Origin: an uncultured Pyrinomonas sp.
GTDB taxonomy: Bacteria; Acidobacteriota; Blastocatellia; Pyrinomonadales; Pyrinomonadaceae
Direction: 5' to 3'
NCBI GenBank assembly: GCA_937135995.1
Contig: CAKZOF010000313.1
Coordinates: 1 to 13,249 of the forward strand
DNA length: 13,249 nt
This document shows, in pieces, positions 5,668 through 13,249 of the stretch. The notes under the pieces are model-generated. The model saw only the letters and a program-made list of their open reading frames with translations. It was not told where the DNA came from and did no database searches. A program made the translations under genes and the position numbers. Each line of letters opens with the position of its first letter. Position 1 is the stretch's first letter.

Positions 5668-7725
5668 ATGAGCACACGATCCACGCTGCAAAAGCTGCAA
5701 ACCGAATTGCGTGCGCGCCTTGCGCGTGCAGCGCGCGAACGCTTCGGCATCGCGCTCGACGACATCGCTATTGAAGTCCCGCCGCGTGTCGCGCTCGGCG
5801 ATTTGGCCTTTCCGGTCGCGTTCGAACTTGCCCGCAGGATCAAACAGGCGACGGGCGAAAAGCGCGCTCCGCGGCAGATCGCCGAAGAACTTCGCCCGGC
5901 GCTCGAAGATGTCGCCTCCGTCCGGCGCGTCGAAGTGGCGGGCGCCGGTTACTTGAACGTCTTCTTCGACCGCGCCGCTTTGCTGGTGACGCTCAGCGCG
6001 GAAACGCCGTTCAGCGAACGAACCGAGGCCGACGACCGGCCGAAGAGGATCGTCGAACATACAAACATCAACCCGAACAAGGCGGCCCACATCGGCCACT
6101 TGAGAAACGCCGTGTTAGGCGACGCTTTCGTCCGCATCCTGCGCGCCGCGGGCGAGCGCGTCGAAGTTCAGAACTACATCGACAACACAGGCGTACAGGT
6201 CGCCGACACAGTGGTCGGTTTCATCCATCTCGAACGGATGACGCTGCCGGACGTGCGCGCGCTGGACCAATCTCTTCCGCCCGACCGCCCGTTCGATTAC
6301 TACTGCTGGGATCTCTACGCCCGCGTCGGACTCTTCTACCGCAACGGCGATCCGGATGCGCCCGAAGACGCCGACAAACTGCGCTTGCGCGCCGAAGTCC
6401 TTCACGCCATCGAAGCGGGCGGCAACGACGTGGCCGAATTAGCCGAATACGTTTCAATGCGCATCGTCGAGTGCCACTTGAAGACGATGCAACGGCTCGG
6501 CATCGAGTACGACGTGCTGCCGCGTGAATCCGAAATCCTTCATCTACGCTTCTGGGAGCGCGCCTTCGAGCGCCTGAAACAAGCGGGCGTCGTGCGTTAC
6601 GAGACTGAAGGGAGAAACGCCGGTTGCTGGGTCATGCCGACCGACCTGCACAAGGGCACGGAAGAGCACGAGGCGGACAAAATACTGGTCCGCTCCAACG
6701 GCACGGTCACCTATGCCGGCAAGGACATCGCCTATCAGCTCTGGAAGCTCGGCCTTCTCGGACTGGATTTCTACTACAAGCCTTTCCACACCTACCCGAA
6801 TGGCCATATCGCTTGGGTGACAACGAGCGACGCGCGCGAACACGATCCATCGGCACCGAAATTCGGCGGCGGAGCCACCGTCTACAACGTGATCGACGCG
6901 CGCCAGTCGTACACACAAGAGGTGGTCCGGCGGGCAGTGGCTGCGCTCGCTCCGGAAGCGGGCGAGCGCGCAAGCATTCATCTCGCTTACGAAATGGTCG
7001 CGCTCAGCCCCGCCGCTTGCGCCGAACTCGGCATCGAATTGAGCGACGAAGATCGCGCGCGGCCGTTCATCGAAATGAGCGGCCGCAAAGGATTGGGCGT
7101 CAAAGCTGACGATCTGATCAACCGTTTGGAAGCGAACGCGCGGCGCGAAGTCGAAGCGCGCCACGCCGACTTGGCTGAAGAGGAGAAACTGAAAGCGGCG
7201 CATCAGATCGCCGTTGGGGCGCTGCGCTACTTCCTCTTGAAATGGACGCGAAACTCCGTGATCGCCTTTGATTTCAAAGAGGCGCTGTCGTTCGACGGTG
7301 AAACCGGCCCCTACTGTCAGTATGCAGCGGTGCGCGCCGGTTCCATCTTCCGCAAACTCGATGCGGGGAAGAGAGCGCGCGCCGAAGAGCTAGTCCGCCG
7401 CGCTGCTGAAGATGAACAAGCGGCGGAAGCGCTGCGGCGCGTCTTCGACGGCGAGGCTGGCGACGAACTGTGGGCGCTGGTGATGCTCGCCGCACGGCTC
7501 GAGGAGACAACAGCCCAAGCGGCGGCGATGGAAGAACCGGCCCATTTGGCGAAGTATGCATTCCAACTGGCCAAGACGTTCAATCTCTTCTACCATCGCC
7601 ACCGCATCATCAGCGAAGAGGACGAAACACGGCAAGCAGCGCTGATCGCCATCGCCGAACTCGCGCGCAACCGGCTTGGCGCCGCGCTGGCGACGCTCGG
7701 GATCGAAGTGCCGGAGAGGATGTAG
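5668..7725 (+). CDS. argS: Arginyl-tRNA synthetase
   Basis: Class I synthetase that charges tRNA-Arg with arginine in the cytoplasm. The 685 residues contain an N-terminal Add-1 tRNA-binding domain (about 1-110, with the family-typical LGDLAFPVAFELAR), the signature HIGH at 141-144 in NPNKAAHIGHLRNA, an MSGRKGLGVKADDL segment from Met470 replacing a canonical KMSKS (usual variation in ArgRS), and a C-terminal DALR anticodon-binding domain including ETGPYCQYAAVRAGSI from 545. It is about 100 residues longer than E. coli or Bacillus ArgRS, the extra length apparently lying in the catalytic body between HIGH and MSGRKG. The start is the ATG at 5668; the ribosome site is weak. The DAHP synthase gene follows after 45 nt, probably on the same transcript. 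Confidence 0.97.
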   Translation: MSTRSTLQKLQTELRARLARAARERFGIALDDIAIEVPPRVALGDLAFPVAFELARRIKQATGEKRAPRQIAEELRPALEDVASVRRVEVAGAGYLNVFFDRAALLVTLSAETPFSERTEADDRPKRIVEHTNINPNKAAHIGHLRNAVLGDAFVRILRAAGERVEVQNYIDNTGVQVADTVVGFIHLERMTLPDVRALDQSLPPDRPFDYYCWDLYARVGLFYRNGDPDAPEDADKLRLRAEVLHAIEAGGNDVAELAEYVSMRIVECHLKTMQRLGIEYDVLPRESEILHLRFWERAFERLKQAGVVRYETEGRNAGCWVMPTDLHKGTEEHEADKILVRSNGTVTYAGKDIAYQLWKLGLLGLDFYYKPFHTYPNGHIAWVTTSDAREHDPSAPKFGGGATVYNVIDARQSYTQEVVRRAVAALAPEAGERASIHLAYEMVALSPAACAELGIELSDEDRARPFIEMSGRKGLGVKADDLINRLEANARREVEARHADLAEEEKLKAAHQIAVGALRYFLLKWTRNSVIAFDFKEALSFDGETGPYCQYAAVRAGSIFRKLDAGKRARAEELVRRAAEDEQAAEALRRVFDGEAGDELWALVMLAARLEETTAQAAAMEEPAHLAKYAFQLAKTFNLFYHRHRIISEEDETRQAALIAIAELARNRLGAALATLGIEVPERM

Positions 7726-7770
7726 CCGACGAGAAAGCGGCAAAAGGGGTCTTTACAGCGGAGAGAGAGA

Positions 7771-8787
7771 ATGCTCATCGTCATGAAAGCTGACGCGACC
7801 GAAAGCGAGATCAAAGCGGTCGCACGCGTCATCACCGAGATGGGATTGCGCCCGCACGTCCTGCCGGGCGCGAACCGCACAGCTATCGGCATCACTGGGA
7901 ACCAAGGGCCGCTCGATCCGACCCGGTTCGAGAACATGCCCGGCGTCGCCGAGGCCATCCGCGTCACCAAACCATATAAGCTGATCACGCTCGACCTACG
8001 CCCCGAAAAGACCGTGGTTCGCGTCGGCGACGCGACCATCGGCGGAGAAGAATTGGCAATCATCGCCGGTCCGTGTGCGGTGGAAAGTCGCGAACAAGCC
8101 TTCGCCGTCGCCGAAGTGGTCCGGCGCAGCGGCGCGCGCTTCTTTCGCGGCGGGGCATTCAAACCACGCACCTCGCCCTACGCTTTTCAAGGTTTGGGCG
8201 AAGAAGCGTTGAAGATCATGGCCGAAGTGCGCGAAGCATACGGATTAAGGATCGTCACCGAAGCGCTCGATGAGCACGGCGTCGATCTGGTCGAACGCTA
8301 CGGCGACGTGATCCAAATCGGCGCACGCAACATGCAGAATTTTTCGCTGCTCAAGCGCGTCGGACGTTCTCACCTTCCCGTGCTGCTCAAACGCGGCATG
8401 GCCGCGACGCTTGACGAGTGGCTGCTCGCTGCTGAATACATTATGGCCGAAGGTAACTACAACGTTATCTTGTGCGAACGCGGCATTCGAACCTTCACAC
8501 AGCACTCGCGCAACACGCTCGATCTAGCGGCGGTGCCCGCCGTGCGGCGCATTTCGCACCTGCCGGTGATCGTCGATCCATCGCACGGCACGGGCAAGAA
8601 CTACATGGTGACGCCACTGGCGCGCGCGGCCGTGGCCGTCGGTGCCGATGGGCTGATGGTCGAAGTGCATCATCAGCCGGAGCTGGCGCTGTCGGATGGA
8701 TCGCAAGCGTTGACGCCCGCGCAGTACGAACAATTGGTGAGCGAAACGCGCGCTATCCACGAACTGCTGATGCCGGTGAGCGCGTGA
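7771..8787 (+). CDS. aroF: 3-deoxy-7-phosphoheptulonate (DAHP) synthase, type I beta with regulatory domain
   Basis: Condenses phosphoenolpyruvate and erythrose 4-phosphate in the first step of the shikimate pathway to aromatic amino acids. The 338 residues match the Thermotoga maritima-type enzyme: an N-terminal ferredoxin-like (ACT-like) domain, residues ~1-70, used for feedback control by Tyr/Phe, then a TIM barrel. Metal ligands fall at the positions known in that enzyme: Cys102 (AGPCAVES), His272 (DPSHGTG), Glu298 (MVEVHHQP) and Asp309 (ALSDGSQAL). PEP-binding [11 protein letters not shown] is at 127-137. The purine-rich AGCGGAGAGAGAGA precedes the ATG. It lies 45 nt after argS on the same strand. 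A degenerate copy of its last 27 nt occurs 73 nt downstream. Confidence 0.97.
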   Translation: MLIVMKADATESEIKAVARVITEMGLRPHVLPGANRTAIGITGNQGPLDPTRFENMPGVAEAIRVTKPYKLITLDLRPEKTVVRVGDATIGGEELAIIAGPCAVESREQAFAVAEVVRRSGARFFRGGAFKPRTSPYAFQGLGEEALKIMAEVREAYGLRIVTEALDEHGVDLVERYGDVIQIGARNMQNFSLLKRVGRSHLPVLLKRGMAATLDEWLLAAEYIMAEGNYNVILCERGIRTFTQHSRNTLDLAAVPAVRRISHLPVIVDPSHGTGKNYMVTPLARAAVAVGADGLMVEVHHQPELALSDGSQALTPAQYEQLVSETRAIHELLMPVSA

Positions 8788-8833
8788 TTCAAACGGACGC
8801 CAGAGGCTTGCAACTCAGGGCGATGCCACCCAT

Positions 8834-8860
8834 GAACCGTTGATGCCGGTGAGCGCGCGA
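8834..8860 (+). repeat. Degenerate copy of the aroF 3' end
   Basis: 24 of 27 bases match 8761-8787, the last codons of aroF, at an offset of 73 nt. In the copy the TGA has become CGA. Similarity fades quickly on both sides, so this is not a full tandem duplication. It lies in the spacer 8788-8986, where no gene or clear T-tract terminator is seen. Confidence 0.6.
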
Positions 8861-8986
8861 CCGCCCGTCTCGGGGACAGGCTACGCCTGAACAAGACGCT
8901 CAACGGGTCGCTGCCGCAGGCAAGCGCGCGACTTCCAATTACTCAGGGGAACGCGCGTCGCGCGGACTCTTCGCGAGCAGATCGCT

Positions 8987-9403
8987 TCAGCGAGCGCCAG
9001 GGCTCACTTGCTTCAACGCTCGGCCGTACTTGCTCTTCCAATCCGAGAGCGACTCTTCCGAAAGAGTGTTGAGCAGATCCGAGACGCGTTGCACCGAACT
9101 TCGCACCCGCTCCACGTTCTTCGGATCGGGACGCGATGCGCTCGCCATAACGATCGTCAGTTGATTATTGATCACATCGCGCAGCATCACCTGTAGTTCT
9201 TTGATCGCTTCGCGGCGCACGTTTCGCTGTCGGCGTCGAACTAACCAAAAGATCACTCCATGCAGCAAGCCGACCGCAATCGCCGTCACCGACGTCACCT
9301 TCCAGACGTCGTACCCGCGAACGACAAACGACGGCACCAGCCAGATGACCAAAAGACCGGCCAAGCTCAAAACGATCTCAAGATTATCGAGGAAGAATTT
9401 CAC
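8987..9403 (-). CDS. Small two-TM protein with histidine-kinase-like (DHp) hairpin lacking the phospho-His
   Basis: A 138-residue membrane protein of unrecognised family. Two hydrophobic helices (about 8-28 and 36-55) are followed by a basic RRRQRNVRR stretch, placing the tail in the cytoplasm. Residues ~62-118 form two amphipathic helices resembling the dimerisation/phosphoacceptor hairpin of sensor kinases: RDVINNQLTIVMASA parallels the HEINNPLTVI-type box, and RVRSSVQRVSDLLNTLSE the second helix. In this alignment the phospho-accepting His corresponds to Asp76. There is no ATPase domain. The start is GTG at 9403, with AAGGAT six nt before it; the open frame extends to 9568 but without a ribosome site. 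It is monocistronic as far as seen. A structural or decoy dimerisation role is possible but unproven. Confidence 0.75.
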   Translation of the reverse strand: MKFFLDNLEIVLSLAGLLVIWLVPSFVVRGYDVWKVTSVTAIAVGLLHGVIFWLVRRRQRNVRREAIKELQVMLRDVINNQLTIVMASASRPDPKNVERVRSSVQRVSDLLNTLSEESLSDWKSKYGRALKQVSPGAR

Positions 9404-9720
9404 TTTGGGATCCTTTCTGCCGTAGATCTCGGCGGTCGAAGATCCACAAACTTCGGGTGACGTCGTCCAAAGTCGAAACCGAACAGCTTTTCGAAAGAGC
9501 CCTTGTCGGGCAAAGAGGCACGAAAAGGACGGCGTTCTCACGAGCAAAGCGCGCGAACGAGCCGCCACAAGCGCTCGACCGCAGGCGATTATAGCTTCAA
9601 GGGGCCAGCCGTGAAAGGATCACGCTGGTGTATCGGCGACACGCGTCGTTGTCGGTAGCACGAGTGGGCGCAAACAGTCGAGCTTTGCTTTGGGCGTTGG
9701 CCGAAGCCTCTCTCGGCATC
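9404..9720. other. Gene-free leader region upstream of the two-TM protein
   Basis: Gene-free between the GTG at 9403 and the terminator of the PEP-CTERM gene. Apart from the predicted promoter at 9588-9617 and one copy of a 20-nt repeat (9419-9438), no RNA gene or credible ORF was recognised. The 5' leader would be about 180 nt, long enough to hold regulation or a small RNA. Confidence 0.45.
9588..9617 (-). promoter_or_regulatory. Predicted promoter for the two-TM protein gene
   Basis: A perfect TATAAT as read on the minus strand (9588-9593), conspicuous in GC-rich DNA, with CTTTCA (9612-9617) 18 nt upstream as a weak -35. Confidence 0.4.
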
Positions 9721-9791
9721 AGAAGAAAAAGCAGCGAGCCGTTTGTCGTCCGCCCTCCATCGCCTTGAACGAACGCGAACCGACTCGCTGC
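9721..9791 (-). terminator. Rho-independent terminator of the PEP-CTERM gene
   Basis: On the minus strand the arm GCAGCGAGTCG (9781-9791) pairs with CGGCTCGCTGC (9731-9741) over 11 bp including one G-U, and is followed directly by TTTTTCTTCT (9721-9730). The loop is unusually long at 39 nt. It begins about 30 nt after the stop codon. Confidence 0.6.
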
Positions 9792-9820
9792 AAGAAAGAG
9801 CTTGAGTGATGAAAAAGATC

Positions 9821-10420
9821 TTACGCAAGCAACCGACGCCGCGCCGCCGCGGCCATGGAGATCAATCCCAAACCGATCAAACCCAGTGTTCCCGGCTCCG
9901 GCACCGCCACGAGCTGAATCGACGCCGTGCCGACCGGCGCGCCGGTCAAGTTAGGCAAACCGAAAGCAGCGCTCAACGCGCCCGCAGCTTGCGATGTCAA
10001 AGAGAGTGACAGCCCCGGCCCGATGGAGAAGAGCGGAACTCCTTCGGTCACAGAGCTACCGAGCGTGACACGTCCAGTCAGAAGGTTCGTGCTGGTGTTG
10101 ATCAAAAAGTTCTCCAAACGCAGATCGGTGGCCCCGCGCCGTAGTGCCAGCCCGCTGCCGTCGTGCGCGATCAGCGCCGCGCCGGTCGCGAAGTCGATGA
10201 ACCCTCCCGTGATGGGAAACGTCGCCGTCAGGCCTGAAAGCGTCGCCGATCCCGTCGGCGAGATGGTGATGCCAGCACCCGTCAGCGCGCCCACCGTTCC
10301 GGCATTCAAATTGACCGTCGTCAATCCGCCGGTGATCGGAACGCCCTCTGCTCTAACTGCGCTCAACGCGAAAACGCAAAGCGAGAACAGAATCGTACTG
10401 CCAAATTTCAATCGACTCAT
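9821..10420 (-). CDS. PEP-CTERM sorting-domain exported protein
   Basis: A 199-residue exported protein. Residues 1-24 are a signal peptide (MSRLKF basic start, hydrophobic core, likely cleavage after AVRA). The mature part is rich in Gly, Thr, Leu and Ser, likely all-beta, with FPITGGFIDFATG near the middle and a following AHDGSGLALRRGATDLRLENF segment. The C-terminus is a textbook PEP-CTERM tripartite signal: VPEPG from residue 173, a hydrophobic helix, then RRR at 194-196. Such proteins are cut and anchored by an exosortase and are usually linked to extracellular polysaccharide or biofilm; no exosortase lies in this window. The ATG has AGGAGG seven nt upstream. It has its own terminator and a long structured leader, so it is probably monocistronic. 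The role of the beta domain is unknown. Confidence 0.9.
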   Translation of the reverse strand: MSRLKFGSTILFSLCVFALSAVRAEGVPITGGLTTVNLNAGTVGALTGAGITISPTGSATLSGLTATFPITGGFIDFATGAALIAHDGSGLALRRGATDLRLENFLINTSTNLLTGRVTLGSSVTEGVPLFSIGPGLSLSLTSQAAGALSAAFGLPNLTGAPVGTASIQLVAVPEPGTLGLIGLGLISMAAAARRRLLA

Positions 10421-10730
10421 TTCCTTACCTCCTCTTGCCCATCAAGAACTGAATCCCCCACTTGACGGTGTAAGGGATATTCGACACCCGCATGAAACCT
10501 TTCGAAGAAAGGCTTCGCGCTTTCGGGGCTGTTTTGTCGAGGGGGGATGGATTTCGGAAGCTATCCGTCGCCCTTCGCAAAATTAACGCGATTTTCTGTC
10601 GAAGCTTTGTCTTTTCACAAATCGCAGAAGATTTAACGGCAATTTAACCCGCCTCGCTAATCTCGGCGGTCGAGGGAACGAATGCGGGAGAGCCAAACCA
10701 GTGAGCAGGCGTCGCTCCTCATACGAGCCG
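10421..10730 (-). promoter_or_regulatory. Gene-free upstream/leader region of the PEP-CTERM gene with two hairpins
   Basis: No gene recognised in this ~310-nt stretch. Near the PEP-CTERM start, CCTTTC (10498-10503) pairs with GAAAGG (10507-10512) in a tight hairpin extendable by A-T pairs, and GGTGT pairs with ACACC around 10468-10490. AGGAGG at 10428-10433 is the ribosome site. The AT-rich stretch around 10578-10648 is the likely promoter zone, but no convincing -35/-10 pair or sigma-54 site was found. It does not match the conserved core of the cyclic-di-GMP-I riboswitch. Confidence 0.4.
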
Positions 10731-11690
10731 TTAATCTCGGCAGTCGGGACAGCGAAGGCGCAACGCTTGCGGCACGATCTCAAACGTGGCGGGCAGGTAG
10801 CCCACGGTTTCGCCATCGATCTCTAAATCGATGCGCGCCTCTTGCACGACCGGACGGGCAACGCAACGGCGTGCGCGTGCGGCTCGGACCTCTTCGATCC
10901 CGAGATGCGTGCCGAGATATATGCTGTATGCTTTGAGGATCACTTCCGCCGACGGCATATCGCCGATGACGACAACGTCGAACGCGCCATCGACCATGCT
11001 TGCTCTGGGCGCGATCTTCATTCCGCCGCCGAAATAGCGCGCGTTGGCGATACAGAAGTTAAGCACCTCTAGACTGACTTCTGGCCCACCATCGAGCGCG
11101 ACGGCGACGCGCGGGCGCGCAGCACTCAGAACCGTGCGCAACATGGAATAGGCGAAGGCAGCCTTCCCGCCGAAAAGTTTCGTCACCTGACCGGTGAGGG
11201 TCGTCGTGCGCTTGAGTCGGGCGACCACTTCGCCGCCTATGCCGAACGAAGCAACGTTGATGAAGACGCGCTCTTGCTCTTCACCCGAAGAGGTGATGTA
11301 GATGGCGCGCCCGACGTCGATCACTCGCGTCCTCCCTGTGCGCAAGGCGCGCGCCGCATCAGCCGCCCGTTTCGGAATCCTCAACGCCCGGCGGAGATCT
11401 CCACCCGTGCCGCTCGGCAACACGCCTAGCTCCGCATCGCGCCCCGAACGTAGCAATCCGTTGGCCACCTCCGAGATAGTCCCGTCGCCGCCGCAGGCGA
11501 TGATCAACCGTCGGCCCGAGCGAGCCTCGGCTTCGGCGATGCGCGCCGCGTCGCCGGGGTGCTGTGTGAAGACGCAAGCGAACGGGCCGAAATGCGCCCG
11601 CAACTCGCTTGCAAGTTGAGGCCAGCGGCGGCGCGTTGTGCCCGCGGCGCTGGTCGGATTGACGATCACGAGCGGAAGTTCAACGCTCAC
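10731..11690 (-). CDS. Diacylglycerol/lipid kinase family protein (DagK/YegS type)
   Basis: A 319-residue soluble lipid kinase. The family phosphorylates diacylglycerol or related lipids with ATP, producing phosphatidic acid. Visible motifs: VIVNPTSAAG at 8-17, the nucleotide-binding GGDGT at 67-71 followed by ISEVANGLL, and PSGTGGD at 92-98; the C-terminal beta domain includes FINVASFGIGGEV and VDGAFDVVVI. The start is GTG at 11690, with AAGGAG six nt upstream; an ATG at 11726 in the same frame has a poorly spaced site. The C-terminus ends in a CPDC pair, which I do not recognise as a family feature. It lies 111 nt after a PlsC-type acyltransferase on the same strand, consistent with shared phospholipid metabolism. 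Alternative substrates (sphingoid bases, phosphatidylglycerol) cannot be excluded. Confidence 0.92.
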   Translation of the reverse strand: MSVELPLVIVNPTSAAGTTRRRWPQLASELRAHFGPFACVFTQHPGDAARIAEAEARSGRRLIIACGGDGTISEVANGLLRSGRDAELGVLPSGTGGDLRRALRIPKRAADAARALRTGRTRVIDVGRAIYITSSGEEQERVFINVASFGIGGEVVARLKRTTTLTGQVTKLFGGKAAFAYSMLRTVLSAARPRVAVALDGGPEVSLEVLNFCIANARYFGGGMKIAPRASMVDGAFDVVVIGDMPSAEVILKAYSIYLGTHLGIEEVRAARARRCVARPVVQEARIDLEIDGETVGYLPATFEIVPQALRLRCPDCRD

Positions 11691-11801
11691 AACTGACTCC
11701 TTGGAGATGGCCAACCTTGAGCGCATCCTGAAAGATGGCGCAACGGCGAAAGTTCAATGCCCGCGCGCAACTAGCTCGCCCTGTTTCGCTACGGCGCTCG
11801 T

Positions 11802-12707
11802 TCAGCGATCGCGCGCCGCTCGGTTTGCCCCCGAAGAGCCATATTCTCTGCGGTCCTCTTCGGCAAGTTCGGCGATCTTGCTCATAACGAAATCGGCGAT
11901 CTGTTTGTAGGTCTTCAATCCACCGCGCCGCGTCGCGAAACGCGCGAGATCCAGCGGGGCGCCAAAGCGTATTCTGATCTTCTCTCCCCCGGTCCAATTG
12001 CGCAAGATCTGTCGCGGCAGACTGTTGCACAAACCGGCGACGAAGACCGGGACGACTTGTGGTCGGGCTTCCAAGATCAACCTTCCGACGCCGGGCTGCG
12101 GCGGCAGAAAGGAGTACGGATCCGGTCCTTTGTTGCGCGTCCCCTCGGGATGAAAACCGATGATGTGGCCGTGCCCATCGCGGCAAAGCTCAATCAAGCG
12201 CCGCATCGCGTAGGCGTCCCAAGCCCTCTTCTCCGCCGTCGCAAAGAAAGGCGGATACATCGACCACCAACCCATGATGAAATTGACCAGCGCGCCAAGA
12301 GGCGACTGGTAGAAGAACCTTCCGCGCACCGGGAAGAAGAGTCTCTTGGGCCAATCGGTCCGGCGAAAGAGGACGGTCGAGACGGCATACATATCGAAGA
12401 ACGAACGGTGATTGGCGACGAGCAGGATAGGGCGTTCGGGCGAGACGCGCCGCAGGTTCTCCAACCCGTAAACGCGCATGATGTTGTAAGTCGCCAGATG
12501 GATCCAGCCAGCGCCGATCACCCGCTGACACCACGTCCAGAAGGTCTTCCACCGCCCGCCGTTCATCCGGTGGACCAGCCGGAAGATGGCGCGCTCCATC
12601 GGCGTGAGAACGCTCAACTCTGCCGCCGAAGGCGCACCCGGCGCCGTCGGCAGCGTCGCATCTTGCGTCCGGTCTTCAGGCAGCGCTTCCGTTTCGAGCA
12701 GAGGCAT
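11802..12707 (-). CDS. plsC: 1-acyl-sn-glycerol-3-phosphate acyltransferase family protein (PlsC-like)
   Basis: A 301-residue acyltransferase that, by family, transfers a fatty acyl chain to lysophosphatidic acid to give phosphatidic acid at the membrane. Motif I NHRSFFD has catalytic His100 and Asp105; the substrate-binding motif FHPEGTR has Glu188-Arg191; a PVFVAGL block near 220-226 is consistent with the later conserved motif. The first ~35 residues are acidic/Pro-Ala-rich and probably disordered, so a later start (Met37) is possible; neither start has a strong ribosome site and 12707 is kept. The C-terminal ~20 residues are charged. The lipid kinase follows in the same direction. The acyl acceptor is inferred from family membership and could be another lysolipid. 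Confidence 0.88.
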   Translation of the reverse strand: MPLLETEALPEDRTQDATLPTAPGAPSAAELSVLTPMERAIFRLVHRMNGGRWKTFWTWCQRVIGAGWIHLATYNIMRVYGLENLRRVSPERPILLVANHRSFFDMYAVSTVLFRRTDWPKRLFFPVRGRFFYQSPLGALVNFIMGWWSMYPPFFATAEKRAWDAYAMRRLIELCRDGHGHIIGFHPEGTRNKGPDPYSFLPPQPGVGRLILEARPQVVPVFVAGLCNSLPRQILRNWTGGEKIRIRFGAPLDLARFATRRGGLKTYKQIADFVMSKIAELAEEDRREYGSSGANRAARDR

Positions 12708-12817
12708 CTGAACTCAAACTTCGGCCACGAGACCTGTCCGAAATCGAATCGAGATCGAAGAAAATCCTTGTGCTCGCGCGAACCGCTCGCATGGTCGAAC
12801 ACGAGCGAACAGGTCCG

Positions 12818-13249
12818 CTAATCGATCGAGAAGTACTTGGCTTCTTCGTGATGGACGATGATAGCCGATGTGGACTGCTCCGGGTCAAGTTGATACTCCT
12901 CGGTCAACTCGACCTCGATGCGCGACGGGTCCAGCAGTTCGAAGATCTTCGTCTGATCCTCGAGGTTCGGACAGGCCGGATAGCCGAAGCTGTAGCGCTT
13001 GCCGCGGTAGCGGGCCTTCAGCCGCTCGCGCATGGTCAACTCGGGCGGATCGGGGAAACCCCAGTCCTCCCGCAGCCGGCGGTGAAGCCACTCGGCGGCG
13101 GCCTCGGCGGTCTCCAGCGCCAGCGCCTGCAAAGCGTGAGAGCGGAAGTATTCACCGGCCTGTTTGGCCGCCTCGGCCCGCTCGCGCACGCCCAGCCCGG
13201 CGGTCACGACAAACAGCGCGAGATGGTCGCGGCCGGAGGCGCCCGGCGG
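12818..13249 (-). CDS. metH: Cobalamin-dependent methionine synthase, C-terminal activation domain (5' end outside window)
   Basis: The last 143 residues of a MetH activation domain; the gene enters from the right edge. MetH transfers a methyl group from methyl-tetrahydrofolate to homocysteine through cobalamin, and this domain binds S-adenosylmethionine for reductive reactivation. Visible: FVVTAGLGVRERAEA near the edge, the conserved YRGKRYSFGYPACPN segment and FELLDPSRIEVELTEEYQLDPEQSTSAII, ending HHEEAKYFSID. In E. coli MetH the corresponding Tyr-Pro-Ala-Cys-Pro loop contacts SAM. Whether this is a full-length MetH or one of the split forms with a separate activation-domain protein cannot be told here. 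A 110-nt spacer containing a weak GC hairpin (12784-12807) without a T-tract separates it from plsC. Confidence 0.93.
   Translation of the reverse strand, partial: PPGASGRDHLALFVVTAGLGVRERAEAAKQAGEYFRSHALQALALETAEAAAEWLHRRLREDWGFPDPPELTMRERLKARYRGKRYSFGYPACPNLEDQTKIFELLDPSRIEVELTEEYQLDPEQSTSAIIVHHEEAKYFSID

Noticed and set aside
6544..7203. A 219-codon minus-strand open frame within argS.
   Set aside because: It is antisense to a highly conserved synthetase gene and has no motif of its own.
2945..9100. A 15-nt exact match (GCGTTGCACCGAACT) between the IS left flank and the two-TM protein gene, giving SSVQR in both readings.
   Set aside because: One 15-mer match in a GC-biased 13-kb window can arise by chance, and the similarity does not extend on either side.
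10421..10560. A cyclic-di-GMP riboswitch upstream of the PEP-CTERM gene.
   Set aside because: The conserved core and tetraloop-receptor elements of the known classes could not be matched; only generic hairpins are present.

Overview
The window is GC-rich bacterial DNA with densely packed chromosomal genes and one visibly AT-richer insertion sequence. A PEP-CTERM surface protein, a beta-type DAHP synthase, a fused amino-acid ABC permease and cobalamin-dependent methionine synthase together suggest an Acidobacteriota genome, possibly a Blastocatellia/Pyrinomonas-like thermophile. That placement is inference from gene content, not from a marker gene.

Layout. Positions 1-1241 (minus) hold a sirtuin deacylase whose stop codon overlaps the start of larC (nickel-pincer cofactor synthesis; larC runs off the left edge). 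Positions ~1255-2930 hold a complete IS200/IS605 element with tnpA, tnpB, end hairpins and a foldable omega-RNA/right end. It sits about 13 nt upstream of the sirtuin ATG. Positions 2931-3217 are a gene-free remnant of the sirtuin's original upstream region. Positions 3218-5442 (minus) encode a polar amino-acid ABC importer: a fused substrate-binding/permease protein and its ATPase, overlapping by GTGA. A divergent promoter region (5443-5667) separates this from plus-strand argS (5668-7725) and an aroF-type DAHP synthase (7771-8787).

From 8987 to the right edge every gene is on the minus strand: a small two-TM protein with a histidine-kinase-like helical hairpin lacking the phospho-accepting His, a PEP-CTERM protein with its own terminator and a structured leader, a lipid/diacylglycerol kinase, a PlsC-type acyltransferase, and the C-terminal activation domain of methionine synthase (cut by the right edge).

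How they work together. PlsC and the lipid kinase both make or recycle phosphatidic acid and lie in series. The ABC pair is one importer. The sirtuin and larC are translationally coupled. The most interesting structure is the transposon-sirtuin junction: the element separates the sirtuin-larC operon from its old upstream DNA, and the TnpB guide RNA, if made, would carry the sirtuin start region as its guide.

No clearly undescribed multi-gene system was found. The best leads are the junction, the degenerate kinase-like protein and the sirtuin-larC coupling.
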